Origin: a bacterium
GTDB lineage: Bacteria > Actinomycetota > Acidimicrobiia > Acidimicrobiales > Bin134
Direction of reading: 5' to 3'
DNA: 64,000 bases
Assembly: GCA_026705465.1 (NCBI GenBank)
Contig: JAPPAP010000037.1
Span: 180,557 to 244,556, forward strand
Position 1 is the first letter of the stretch; each line of letters starts with the position of its first letter. This document shows positions 45,149 to 56,028 of this stretch, one piece after another. The notes beneath the pieces are model-generated. The model saw nothing but the letters and a program-made list of their open reading frames with translations. It searched no databases and was not told where the DNA came from. The translations under genes were made by a program, and so were the position numbers.

Positions 45149-46402
45149 TTAGGAATAGGGGCCAACAGTACGGAAGGCGAAATAGCCGTAGCCCTGGCGC
45201 TCTGGTCCGTCGAGGGCGGGCACGGCTTCTAGAGGCGTGGTGATTTCTTCGATGGTGGGGCCGATCTGATCGGCGATCTCCCTCAACTTGTCGCCATCGA
45301 GGCCGTAGACGCGGGCGGCGTTCTCTCCCACGATGGCCCGGACTTTGTCGTGAGGCATGCCGGCCATGGCGTGGCGGAGCGAGAGATGGGTCATGGGTGT
45401 CTCCTCAGGATCGTCGGAGTAACGCCAGGTGCCCTCGGGATGAGGGTAGTCCCGGCCCCAGAAGATGTTGGTCCACCACCAGTCCCCCACCGCGGCTTCG
45501 ACCTCGAACGGGGCGATAAAGCTGGCACCCACAAAGACGTTGGTCTTGAAATACTCGCTCGGCGCCCTCGACAGCTCTCCGTTGGCCAAGGGAAGAGGTG
45601 CCATCGCGGCTGAGTCGAGTTCCTTCAAGGCCGCCGGAATCCACACTCCTGGCTGTTCGGTCATAACCAGCTTGAGGTCAGGAAACCGCTCAAATACTCC
45701 GCCGAAGATCATGCGAGCGATTGCTCGTCGGTTGTAGGCGCCGCCGGCTTCCACCAGCAACAGAGGCGTCCCATTTACCGCTCGAACTGCTGGGTCGGTA
45801 GCAGCGCCAGCATGGGTGGCCAGCACCATTCCGGTTTGCTCTACTACAGCCCAGAAGGGATCCCAGTACGGATCGTTGTACTGGACCCACTGGGGCCGGG
45901 CGCTGGGGAAATTCACCGCCCGCAGCCCGTGAGCCGCTGCCCACCTCACCTCGGTGATGGCGGTGTCGAGGTCCCATAGCGGAATGTGGGCCAAGCCGAC
46001 CAATCGCTCGGGGGCCGCTGAGCAGAAATCGGCCAACCACCGGTTGTAGATCTGAAACCCCATGCTGGCCAGTTCTGGATTGTCCAACTCGGGCCAACCC
46101 AGATCATTGAACGGAATCGGCTCACCGTTGAAGCTGTTGTGGAAGATCACTTCGGCGGCAATGCCGTCGCGATCCATGTCGGCAAGTCGGGCCTGCGGAT
46201 CGTCGTGTCCAGCGGTCTTCAAATACAGCGCTCTCCCCTGCCGCGTCCCAGTCCGCATTTCCTCAACTTGCGGGCTGGCCTCAAACTCGTCGAAGGCTTC
46301 CAGATGTGCCTGTGGGCAATACGCGCGCAGCCCTTCCAAGGTTGGCCCGACATGGGAATCCCCCGACACCAGCAACACCCGGTTATCGCGCTCTCGATTC
46401 AT
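45149..46402 (-). CDS. Amidohydrolase-family metal-dependent hydrolase/decarboxylase
   Basis: The product is 417 residues and a paralogue of that at 33144-34433. VSGDSHVGPTLEGL opens it, MDRDGIAAEVIFHN and GLAHIPLWDLDTAI follow, and WGRDYPHPEGTW carries the C-terminal Asp. Zinc or iron would be bound in the barrel. It converges with the SDR gene by seven bases and lies 78 bases downstream of a DUF1214 gene. Confidence 0.85.
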   Translation of the reverse strand: MNRERDNRVLLVSGDSHVGPTLEGLRAYCPQAHLEAFDEFEASPQVEEMRTGTRQGRALYLKTAGHDDPQARLADMDRDGIAAEVIFHNSFNGEPIPFNDLGWPELDNPELASMGFQIYNRWLADFCSAAPERLVGLAHIPLWDLDTAITEVRWAAAHGLRAVNFPSARPQWVQYNDPYWDPFWAVVEQTGMVLATHAGAATDPAVRAVNGTPLLLVEAGGAYNRRAIARMIFGGVFERFPDLKLVMTEQPGVWIPAALKELDSAAMAPLPLANGELSRAPSEYFKTNVFVGASFIAPFEVEAAVGDWWWTNIFWGRDYPHPEGTWRYSDDPEETPMTHLSLRHAMAGMPHDKVRAIVGENAARVYGLDGDKLREIADQIGPTIEEITTPLEAVPALDGPERQGYGYFAFRTVGPYS

Positions 46403-46480
46403 CTTCGCCCTGCTTTATGGGTTCCCTGCCCCTATAGAACGCAGCTTAGGAATGTCAGATCAAGCGACCATCGTCAACCG

Positions 46481-47593
46481 TCACACCGCGTCGACTGCCA
46501 ACACTTGCGTCTCCAGTTGACTGGGCTGCTCGGTGGGGAGCAGGTAGCGCCAGAACAGGGTGCCGGTAGGCGCACCGGCGGTGTCCAGCCAGTTGGGGAC
46601 GCCGGGGTCGCAGTGGGCCAGGATCATCCGGAACGAGCCGTCAGCCTCAAGCACCGTCTGGCGTCGATTGAGGGAAACCCGACGGCTCCGATAGGGCGGG
46701 GTCTGGATGAATCGGTTGTTGAGCACCACGTTGGAGAACCGGCACTGCGGAAACCGTCCCCTAATTTCAAGGGCCTGATCGGGGCCGAGTTCATAGCGGG
46801 TTGAGCGGTAGGCGTTGTCGGCCGCGGCGTAGCCGATGGCGCGATTGCCCTCATCCAGCAGAGGATTGGTGAAGCGGTTGGGCTCTGGCGAGACCCAATC
46901 CAGCGGGATGTCGCGGGGGCCGGTTGGCCAGTCGACGGTGACACTGCGCAGGAACGTGATAACTCGCTCCAGCCCCCGCGCGCACGCCTCGTCGTCGGGT
47001 ATCGCCGGTGGGCCGGGATCGACCGTCGGCTCGATGGACAAAGGAACGTTCATATTGGGGTCGGTAGCGGCGGGGCGATCCCACTCGAAATAGTGCCGAG
47101 TGGTGATGCTGCCTGATTCAGGGGTGAGCGCTAGCCAGTTGCCGGCCTGGGGGTTTTGGCTGACATGCAACTCGTAGCTCCCGTCGGAGTTGATCTCGAC
47201 CTCATCGTCATTGAGCGTGGCGCCGAGCGCTTTCGACATGCCTCCACCTGCCGTCCCCACCTCAACGGTGAAGGACGTATACACCGCCCCGGCCAGATTC
47301 CCGCGGATCACATAGTCGCGATCGGGGTCGATCACCGTGCCGTAGTAGATGGCGTCGGGGTTGTCCCCCAACAGCTTCTTGGTCGGCGAGAACCACCGAT
47401 AGAACCACGGTCGAGCCGGGTCAGCCTGCGACCAGAACTCCAAGGCGTGCTGCAAACAGTTGAGAGCAAACACCCGCGCTTCTGCCCGCTCGTTGGGAGT
47501 CGGCATGTGACGGGCATCGCTCCACCAATCCCGCTCGATATCGCCCATCAACTCGACGAGCTCTTCCCATACTTGCCCTGATCGATCAGTCAT
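46481..47593 (-). CDS. DUF1214-containing protein
   Basis: The product is 370 residues. The C-terminal half has the DUF1214 motif set: FSNVVLNNRFIQTPPY, then AHCDPGVPNWLDTAGAPTGTLFWR. The N-terminal part has DNPDAIYYGTVIDPDRDYVIRG. It is a diverged paralogue of the protein at 42482-43567. The gene precedes the amidohydrolase gene and follows the KatG gene on the same strand. Function unknown. Confidence 0.75.
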   Translation of the reverse strand: MTDRSGQVWEELVELMGDIERDWWSDARHMPTPNERAEARVFALNCLQHALEFWSQADPARPWFYRWFSPTKKLLGDNPDAIYYGTVIDPDRDYVIRGNLAGAVYTSFTVEVGTAGGGMSKALGATLNDDEVEINSDGSYELHVSQNPQAGNWLALTPESGSITTRHYFEWDRPAATDPNMNVPLSIEPTVDPGPPAIPDDEACARGLERVITFLRSVTVDWPTGPRDIPLDWVSPEPNRFTNPLLDEGNRAIGYAAADNAYRSTRYELGPDQALEIRGRFPQCRFSNVVLNNRFIQTPPYRSRRVSLNRRQTVLEADGSFRMILAHCDPGVPNWLDTAGAPTGTLFWRYLLPTEQPSQLETQVLAVDAV

Positions 47594-47715
47594 CTGAACC
47601 TCCGCGCTTCCTCAATCTCTGAGGAGGCTACTCATTGGCCTCGTTCTCATGGGTGGTCAAGGAGTTCGACGCTGACAGACCGGCAAAGGGGCAGCGCAGG
47701 GGCCCACTCTGTGGG

Positions 47716-49938
<2,223 letters not shown>

Positions 49939-50388
49939 TCATCGGACAGCTGGCTCCGGGCCAGCAGCGAAACACTCGGGACACCGGCCCCAGTAGATGA
50001 CTTCGGCCTCGTCGATCTCATAGCCAAAGTCATCGGCTGCGCTTAGACACGGGGTGTACCCCACCGCGCAGTCGACGTCGACCATCCGGTTGCAGCTGCG
50101 GCAGATCAAGTGGTGGTGGTTGTCGCCCACCCGGTCCTCGTAGCGGGCCGACGACCCGGCAGGCTGAATGCGGCGAATTAGGCCCTTCTCGGCGAGCAGA
50201 GCCAGCGAGTCATACACCGCCTGGCGGGATATAGCACCGATGTCGTTGTGGACCGCCTCGGCCACGTCTTCAACCGTACCGTGAGGGCAGGCAGAAACGG
50301 CACGGATGACCGCGATGCGCTGGGCAGTGACCTGGAGTCCGTTTTGACGCAGCAACTCGGCTGGGGCCGGAATCTCGCTCGATGGCAT
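49939..50388 (-). CDS. furA: Fur-family peroxide/iron regulator (FurA-type)
   Basis: The product is 149 residues. The winged helix ([23 protein letters not shown]) precedes the metal site [10 protein letters not shown] and a C-terminal CPEC pair for structural zinc. Position directly upstream of katG indicates the FurA type, which represses itself and katG until oxidised. It starts at ATG 50388, six bases after a probable -10 box. Confidence 0.9.
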   Translation of the reverse strand: MPSSEIPAPAELLRQNGLQVTAQRIAVIRAVSACPHGTVEDVAEAVHNDIGAISRQAVYDSLALLAEKGLIRRIQPAGSSARYEDRVGDNHHHLICRSCNRMVDVDCAVGYTPCLSAADDFGYEIDEAEVIYWGRCPECFAAGPEPAVR

Positions 50389-50394
50389 GAGTGC

Positions 50395-50456
50395 ATTATG
50401 CCATCGATTTTAGACTTAATCAATAATTTTGTTATATCAGTTTTCAGTATTGATAT
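50395..50456 (-). promoter_or_regulatory. AT-rich furA-katG promoter with inverted repeat
   Basis: The gap between the P450 stop and furA is strikingly A+T-rich for this genome. CATAAT (50400-50395) is six bases before the furA ATG, pointing to a leaderless transcript. An inverted repeat ATATCA-N11-TGATAT (50434-50456), together with the nearby AT-rich block, may serve as a Fur-type operator. The exact Fur box is not certain. Confidence 0.6.
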
Positions 50457-50459
50457 GAA

Positions 50460-51671
50460 TCACTGGCCGGATGGAGTGAAGGTGAGCGGCATCGACTTGG
50501 GCGCCCGGGTGAAGACCCCCTCAGGCCGGGGCGGGAGACCGTCGAATTTGACGTCGTCCATGGCATCGAGCAGTTGGTTGGTGGCGATGTCGACCTCGGT
50601 CTTCGCCAGCATGGCACCGATGCAGAAGTGTCGGCCCAAACAGAAGCCAGTGTGGTTGGCAGCGCCGGAGAACGCTTTGGACACGTCGAGGTCATCGCGG
50701 AAGATATCGAACCGATCAGGATCGTCGTAATGGCGGGGATCACGGTTGGCCCCCGCGATGAGACAGGTCACCGTGGAGCCTGCCGGGATGGTCACGCCAT
50801 GCATCTCCACTTCCTCTTCGGGCTGGCGCATGATCATCTGCACCGGAGGCGAATGCCGCAACGTCTCCGCAAATGCGTTGTCGATGAGGCTGCGATCGTC
50901 GCGGACGGCCTGGAGCTGATCGGGGTTGGCGACCAGGTTCATCATCATGTTGGCCATGGCCTTATCGGTGGTCTCTCCCCCGGCCACCAGCAACAGCGAC
51001 ACGAACGCCTTGATCTCCAAGTCAGTCATCTGTTCACCGTCGATAATGGCGGTGCACAGGGTGCTGAGCAGGTCGTCACCGGGATTAGCCCGCCGCTCGG
51101 CGATGATCGGCATCATGTAGGCCTCGAGTTCCTCTTTGGTCCTAAGCCCCTGGGCCATGACGTCCTCGTCGCCGGTTAGGTTGCTGAGGAACATCATGAT
51201 GGAGTGGTACCACTTCTGGAACCGCTCGTGATCGGACTTGTCGAGCCCCAACATGTCGACGATCACGTTGATCGGAAACCGGATGGAGAACTGGTCCACA
51301 AGATCCACCTTGCCGTCGTTGCGAAAGCCGTCGATGAGGTCGCGGGCGTTGGCATCGATGACCGGGACGAACTTGGCCGTCAATTCGCTGCCCCGGAATG
51401 CAGGGGCAATCAGATTTCGATGGGCGGCGTGGTCGCGGCCCTCCATCTGGAGAATCGTCCGGCCATGCACCGGCTCGAGCTGCCACTCGTAGTTCTTGGA
51501 GGTGAACGCCTTGTCTTTGAAGGCCCGCTCTACGTCGTCATAGCGGGAGATGAGCCACGCCTCAGTGGCCTCGTGGTACACCACCGGATATTCCTCCCGC
51601 ATCACCTCCAAGACAGCATTGGGATCCTCAGAAAACATCGGCGACAAGATGTCGGGCTCAATGGCGGTCAC
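50460..51671 (-). CDS. Cytochrome P450 monooxygenase
   Basis: The product is 403 residues from GTG 51671, with GAGGAGG upstream. AGGETT (230-235) is the I-helix, ExxR is E269-R272, and the heme Cys is 350 in GFCLGRHFCIGA. It is the third P450 in the window. No redox partner is adjacent. It sits upstream of furA but the AT-rich promoter separates them. Confidence 0.93.
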   Translation of the reverse strand: MTAIEPDILSPMFSEDPNAVLEVMREEYPVVYHEATEAWLISRYDDVERAFKDKAFTSKNYEWQLEPVHGRTILQMEGRDHAAHRNLIAPAFRGSELTAKFVPVIDANARDLIDGFRNDGKVDLVDQFSIRFPINVIVDMLGLDKSDHERFQKWYHSIMMFLSNLTGDEDVMAQGLRTKEELEAYMMPIIAERRANPGDDLLSTLCTAIIDGEQMTDLEIKAFVSLLLVAGGETTDKAMANMMMNLVANPDQLQAVRDDRSLIDNAFAETLRHSPPVQMIMRQPEEEVEMHGVTIPAGSTVTCLIAGANRDPRHYDDPDRFDIFRDDLDVSKAFSGAANHTGFCLGRHFCIGAMLAKTEVDIATNQLLDAMDDVKFDGLPPRPEGVFTRAPKSMPLTFTPSGQ

Positions 51672-51845
51672 TGGTCCTCCTCAACGCTGGCATCCGTTGG
51701 ATGCGTCCGCAGGGTAGTGGCTTAGTTCGACTGCCTCAATCGACGTCCGAGGTGAGACTCAATAGTTGCCCATGTGGAAACATCACAGTCGGCGAGTGGG
51801 AAGGTCGGATGCGCCACTGTAGGGACCCGCTGACCAGGAGGCCGG

Positions 51846-53057
51846 ATGAACCAAGAGGTGTTCGCAGGAGTCAAGGTAGTGGAGTTGGCCCAATGGGTGT
51901 TCGTGCCTGTGGCGGGGGCGATCTTGGCCGACTGGGGCGCCGATGTTGTGCGGGTTGAGCGACTCGAAGGCGATGCCTATCGGGGGCTTGCCACCCAGGG
52001 AATTGGAACCGAGCGGGCCGGCGTGAATCTGTCGATCGCGTTGGCCAACCGGGGCAAGCGCTCCATGGCTGTCGACCTTCAGCAAACCGAAGGCATGGCC
52101 GTCCTGCTTGAACTCCTTGAAGACGCCGATGTCTTCCTCACCAACCTCCGGCCCAAGGCGCTGGAGCGGCTCGGACTCGATGCCGAGACCGTTCGAGAGC
52201 GATTCCCTCACGTTGTCTACGCCCGTGGCCATGGATTCGGTGTGCGGGGTCCCGATGCCGACCAGCCTGGATACGACTCATCCGCCTACTTCGCCCGAGG
52301 CGGACTGGCCCATGTTTTGTCACCACCGGAACTTGACTACCCGATCACCCAGCGAGGCGCCATGGGAGATCGAAGCGGTGCCATGGCGCTCGCCTTCGGC
52401 ATTGCCGGTGCCCTGTTGCGCCGCCATCGCACCGGCGAGGGTTCGGTAGTTGACGTAAGCCTGCTCGCCACTGCCATGTGGACGCTGTCGTCCGATCTGT
52501 TGGCCGCCCTAAATGGCGGTGAGGTGGCTCGAGGAGACAGTCGTGGCGCGTTCTTCAACCCGCTGGTCGGGACCTACCGCACCAGCGATGATCGGCATAT
52601 ATCACTGGTGTTCCTTCAACCCGATCGCTATTGGACCGATCTCTGCCACGCCTTTGATCGTCCAGACCTCGCTGAGGATCCCCGTTTCGCCGACATATCC
52701 ATCCGAGCAGAGAATCGCAAGGCGTGTTTGGCGGAACTCGACGCCGAATTCGGCAAGCGGAGCTTCGAAGAATGCAAAGCGCTTCTGAGCCGCATTGATG
52801 TGCCCTGGGCCCCGGTCCAAGCGGTCGAGGAGTTAGTCGACGACCCGCAGGTGCTCGCTAACAACTACGTCGGCGAAGTCCAGGTCGATAGCGGGGAGTC
52901 CTACATGTTGCCCGCGGTGCCGGTGCAGTTCGACGAGCAATCCCCACCCCTGCGGCGGGCGCCAGAACATGGCGAGCACACCGAGGCCATCTTGTTGGAG
53001 TTGGGCCGAAGCTGGGATGACATCCAAGAGCTGAAGAATGCAGGAGTCATTCCCTGA
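51846..53057 (+). CDS. CaiB/BaiF family CoA-transferase (class III)
   Basis: The product is 403 residues from ATG 51846, with AGGAGG upstream. VKVVELAQWVFVPVAGAILADWGADVVRVE and ANRGKRSMAVDLQQTEGM match the family, and GYDSSAYFARGGLAH holds the expected catalytic Asp. It is a paralogue of the one at 8168-9385. The free acid is unknown. A hairpin spans its stop codon. Confidence 0.92.
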   Translation: MNQEVFAGVKVVELAQWVFVPVAGAILADWGADVVRVERLEGDAYRGLATQGIGTERAGVNLSIALANRGKRSMAVDLQQTEGMAVLLELLEDADVFLTNLRPKALERLGLDAETVRERFPHVVYARGHGFGVRGPDADQPGYDSSAYFARGGLAHVLSPPELDYPITQRGAMGDRSGAMALAFGIAGALLRRHRTGEGSVVDVSLLATAMWTLSSDLLAALNGGEVARGDSRGAFFNPLVGTYRTSDDRHISLVFLQPDRYWTDLCHAFDRPDLAEDPRFADISIRAENRKACLAELDAEFGKRSFEECKALLSRIDVPWAPVQAVEELVDDPQVLANNYVGEVQVDSGESYMLPAVPVQFDEQSPPLRRAPEHGEHTEAILLELGRSWDDIQELKNAGVIP

Positions 53058-53064
53058 CTCCTGC
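53040..53064. terminator. Stem-loop at the end of the CoA-transferase gene
   Basis: GCAGGAGTCA and TGACTCCTGC (10 bp, perfect) enclose TTCCC and span the TGA stop of the CoA-transferase gene, next to the convergent epimerase gene. No T-run follows on either strand, so it could be a bidirectional or Rho-aided terminator. Confidence 0.55.
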
Positions 53065-53087
53065 CCGTTCGCTCTGCGAGTTGCCGA

Positions 53088-53981
53088 TCAAGCGGGGGTG
53101 TTCTCGACCAAGCGGCGGATGCCGTCTTGCCAGCCCACAAGTCGGTCGGGGCGTAGGGCTTCGATGCGACTGGTGTCCATCACCGTGCTGGGGATGGCGG
53201 ATTCGGACTCCACGATTTGAGGCGGGTCGCAGCCGTCGATTTCGGCCATGAACGCGCACCACTCGGCGATCGATACCAGTTCGGGGCTGGCCCAGTTGAG
53301 CGTGGTTGCCGGTACCGACGCCTGGTCCAGCAGCACCGGCAGGTCGGCGGCGATGTCCTCGTCGTGGTTGAGGTTGTAGCGAGCGCCATCGGTATGGACT
53401 TCGATGGCCATTCCTGCTCTCATCATCAGCAGGTGGAACAGCGGCCAGCCATTGGTGTCGCCGTAAGGAACATTGAGCCGGGCGATCACCGTCGGCAATC
53501 CGAATTCCTGAGCGCTGAATCGGGCCACCGACTCGCTGGCGATCTTGCAGATCGAATAGGTGGGCATCATGTGGGCGTGGTGGTTGCCGTGGGGGCTGTC
53601 CTCGGCAAACGGCTGGCCCCCGTTGGGCTGATATACCGCCCCTGACGAGCAATGTAAGAACGCGTCGGCATTGCGGAAGTGGCTCATCAAGTGTCCGGTG
53701 GCCTCGGAGCAAACCGCCAGGTCCGTCTGCCAGTCGCCGGTTTTGATTACCGCCAGATTCACCACCACGTCGACATCGCGGGGAACCGCTGAGAAATCCG
53801 CATTCACAAAGTCGACTGCGATGCACTCCACTCCCCCGGCCTCAAGGTCAGCCTGAGCACCTGCGTCGGAGAACCGGGCCAACGCGATCACCCGGTTCTC
53901 AGCCGCCAGCGACTTGCACAATGGCGGACCCACCATTCCTGTCGGTCCCGTCACCACGATGGTCTTGTCTTTCAACTCCAC
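53088..53981 (-). CDS. NAD-dependent epimerase/dehydratase-family protein
   Basis: The product is 297 residues from GTG 53981, with GGAGG close upstream. The Rossmann loop is VTGPTGMVGPPL, and a Ser plus the YxxxK pair (CSSGAVYQP then TYSICKIASES) mark an extended SDR. It uses NAD(P) on a nucleotide sugar or other alcohol. It is divergent from the CotH lipoprotein gene. Confidence 0.88.
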   Translation of the reverse strand: MELKDKTIVVTGPTGMVGPPLCKSLAAENRVIALARFSDAGAQADLEAGGVECIAVDFVNADFSAVPRDVDVVVNLAVIKTGDWQTDLAVCSEATGHLMSHFRNADAFLHCSSGAVYQPNGGQPFAEDSPHGNHHAHMMPTYSICKIASESVARFSAQEFGLPTVIARLNVPYGDTNGWPLFHLLMMRAGMAIEVHTDGARYNLNHDEDIAADLPVLLDQASVPATTLNWASPELVSIAEWCAFMAEIDGCDPPQIVESESAIPSTVMDTSRIEALRPDRLVGWQDGIRRLVENTPA

Positions 53982-54050
53982 GTTGCCTCCTTGCCTCCTG
54001 CCCTTGTTGGGGCTCACAATCTACTTCGGTTCCTCATTATTCTTCCGGCC

Positions 54051-55988
54051 ATGCACTGGCGTTTGGCCACGGTGCTGGTGGCGCTAACAATCATTGCCGG
54101 TGGATGCGGTGGCATAGACGACGATCTTGGCCAAACTCCTGCCACCACTCCCCCTGCTGAAGCCGCCTCCCCGTCAACCACCCCTGCCCCTACGGAAGAT
54201 CCCATATCCGCTCAGTCGAAACCTGTGCCCGGCCCGACGGGCACAGCTGACCCGATCCCAGAGCCCGCCCCCCACCCCAGCGACGCCTTTTTCGCCCTCG
54301 AGCGGGTGCTGGATATCAGCATCGAGATCGATACCGAAGATTGGGACACTCTGCGCCACCAGACCAGGACCTTTGAGGACGTGATGGCGGAAATCGAGGA
54401 ATACGGCCTGTCTCGACCCTTTGCCAGCATCTATTCGTGGTTTTCGGCCACGGTAACTGTGGACGGCGAGACCCACACCAATGTGGGTGTGCGGAAGAAG
54501 GGTTTCCTGGGCTCCCAAAGCGATGTCAAGCCAGCCCTCAAGCTTCGGTTCGACAAGTACGTGGACGGTCAATCTCTGGGCGGAGTTATGGAGCGGATGA
54601 CGCTAAACAACAGCGTCCAAGACCCGTCCCTGATCAATACTTGCCTTACATACCGAGTGTTCGCCGCGGCGGGCAATCCTGCCCCGCGCTGCAACTTCGC
54701 CACCGTGTCGGTGAACGGCAGGCATTTGGGCCTGTACGTCCACGTCGAGGAGATCAAGCCCCCATTCCTTCTGCGCCACTTCGACAGCGCTGAGGGGAAC
54801 CTCTACGAAGGCACCGTCAGCGATTTCACCCCGCTCTATCGCGGCACCATTGAGAAGAAGAACAACGAAGATGCCGACGACTGGTCGGACATCGAGGCTG
54901 TGGTCATGGCTCTTCAAGACCGTTCCGATGCAGGCCTGAAGGCGTTGGGCGACATCGTAGACCTAGACCGGTTCTTGTCCTTCTGGACCACTGAGGTGCT
55001 GGTCGGGCAATGGGATGGTTATGCCGGCAACCGCAACAACTACTGGTTCTATCGCGAGCCCGACGGCCGCTTCGTGTTCATTCCATGGGGCACCGATGCC
55101 ACTTTCCACCTAGAGGACGATCCCAACCCCTTTGACAACATCAGCAATCCGCCCCCGTCGGTACTCGCCCTCACCGCCATCCCCAACCGCCTCTACAACC
55201 ATCCCGACTGGCGGGCCAAGTATGTGGAACGGCTCAAAGAACTCCTAGACAGCGTCTGGCACGAGGAAGAGCTGCTGGCCGCAGTAGACGAAATGGCAGC
55301 CATCGTGCAGGAGCACGCCCGCCCCGAAGAGAAAGCAGTCGCTGCTTCCGACGCCGAGCGAGTGCGCAAGTTCATTTTGAAGCGCAGGGGCGAGATCCTG
55401 GCCGATCTCACGCCCAGACCGCCCGACTGGCCAGAGCCCGAGATCTACATCCCGCCTTCCGGTGGGTCGGGAACCCTGGAAGTCACCTTCCAAACCACTT
55501 GGGGAAGCAACCGGAGCGCCAATCCTTTGGAGGAGGGCACAGTTCACCTCTTGTTGCTGGATGGGTCTGAGGAACCGGTCGAAGACGTTGGAGTCTTTGC
55601 CGGTTACTCCAGCCCGGAAGAAAGGGCCCTGCTTCCGGGGATCGACAATCTGGCGTCCATTATCGTCGCCGGGGTCGACGCCGATGGACGCCTCACCGGC
55701 ATGACGCTGGTTATCGAAATTGACCTGCTGGCAACGAGGTCCGTCCTTGTCATTGAGACAGACGCTGTCGCCGGTGGAGTCTGGTCAGTTCCGCCCCAAG
55801 GGCTTGAGCCGGACTGGTTCTCGCCCTTCACCCAGGGCACGTTGGAACTGTCGGCCGCGGGAACGACACCCAGCGCGGTCATCTCCGGCACTTTCTCTGG
55901 TGTATTCGGGTATACACCCGATGCCGATGCCACCGGCGACTTCGAAACTACTGGCAACCCCACTCCAGGAGCGTCCAACCAGCGATAA
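54051..55988 (+). CDS. CotH-kinase-family lipoprotein
   Basis: The product is 645 residues from ATG 54051. The signal peptide ends at Cys19 (IIAGGC), and a Pro/Thr-rich linker follows. The CotH core spans about residues 75-450, with GVRKKGFLGS, YRVFAAAGNPAPRCNFATVSVNG, and the segment WDGYAGNRNNYWFY followed by IPWGTD (about 318-350), which holds likely ATP/metal Asp residues. A beta-rich C-terminal domain follows. CotH in Bacillus is a protein kinase of the spore coat, while extracellular actinobacterial members are uncharacterised. Confidence 0.85.
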   Translation: MHWRLATVLVALTIIAGGCGGIDDDLGQTPATTPPAEAASPSTTPAPTEDPISAQSKPVPGPTGTADPIPEPAPHPSDAFFALERVLDISIEIDTEDWDTLRHQTRTFEDVMAEIEEYGLSRPFASIYSWFSATVTVDGETHTNVGVRKKGFLGSQSDVKPALKLRFDKYVDGQSLGGVMERMTLNNSVQDPSLINTCLTYRVFAAAGNPAPRCNFATVSVNGRHLGLYVHVEEIKPPFLLRHFDSAEGNLYEGTVSDFTPLYRGTIEKKNNEDADDWSDIEAVVMALQDRSDAGLKALGDIVDLDRFLSFWTTEVLVGQWDGYAGNRNNYWFYREPDGRFVFIPWGTDATFHLEDDPNPFDNISNPPPSVLALTAIPNRLYNHPDWRAKYVERLKELLDSVWHEEELLAAVDEMAAIVQEHARPEEKAVAASDAERVRKFILKRRGEILADLTPRPPDWPEPEIYIPPSGGSGTLEVTFQTTWGSNRSANPLEEGTVHLLLLDGSEEPVEDVGVFAGYSSPEERALLPGIDNLASIIVAGVDADGRLTGMTLVIEIDLLATRSVLVIETDAVAGGVWSVPPQGLEPDWFSPFTQGTLELSAAGTTPSAVISGTFSGVFGYTPDADATGDFETTGNPTPGASNQR

Positions 55989-56014
55989 TGGCCGAGGGTC
56001 GGGACGCTCACCGC

Positions 56015-56020
56015 TAGGGT
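56015..56020 (+). promoter_or_regulatory. Probable -10 box of a leaderless transcript
   Basis: TAGGGT lies eight bases before GTG 56029 and no ribosome-binding site is seen, which fits a leaderless transcript. Confidence 0.4.
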
Positions 56021-56028
56021 GGTGCCCC

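Noticed and set aside
50248..50730. 160-residue plus-strand frame across the furA promoter
   Set aside because: It is antisense to furA and to the P450 end, and would run through the AT-rich promoter.
55720..56028. N-terminal extension of the SDR-Ddn fusion
   Set aside because: It overlaps the end of the CotH gene. The SDR fold begins immediately after GTG 56029.
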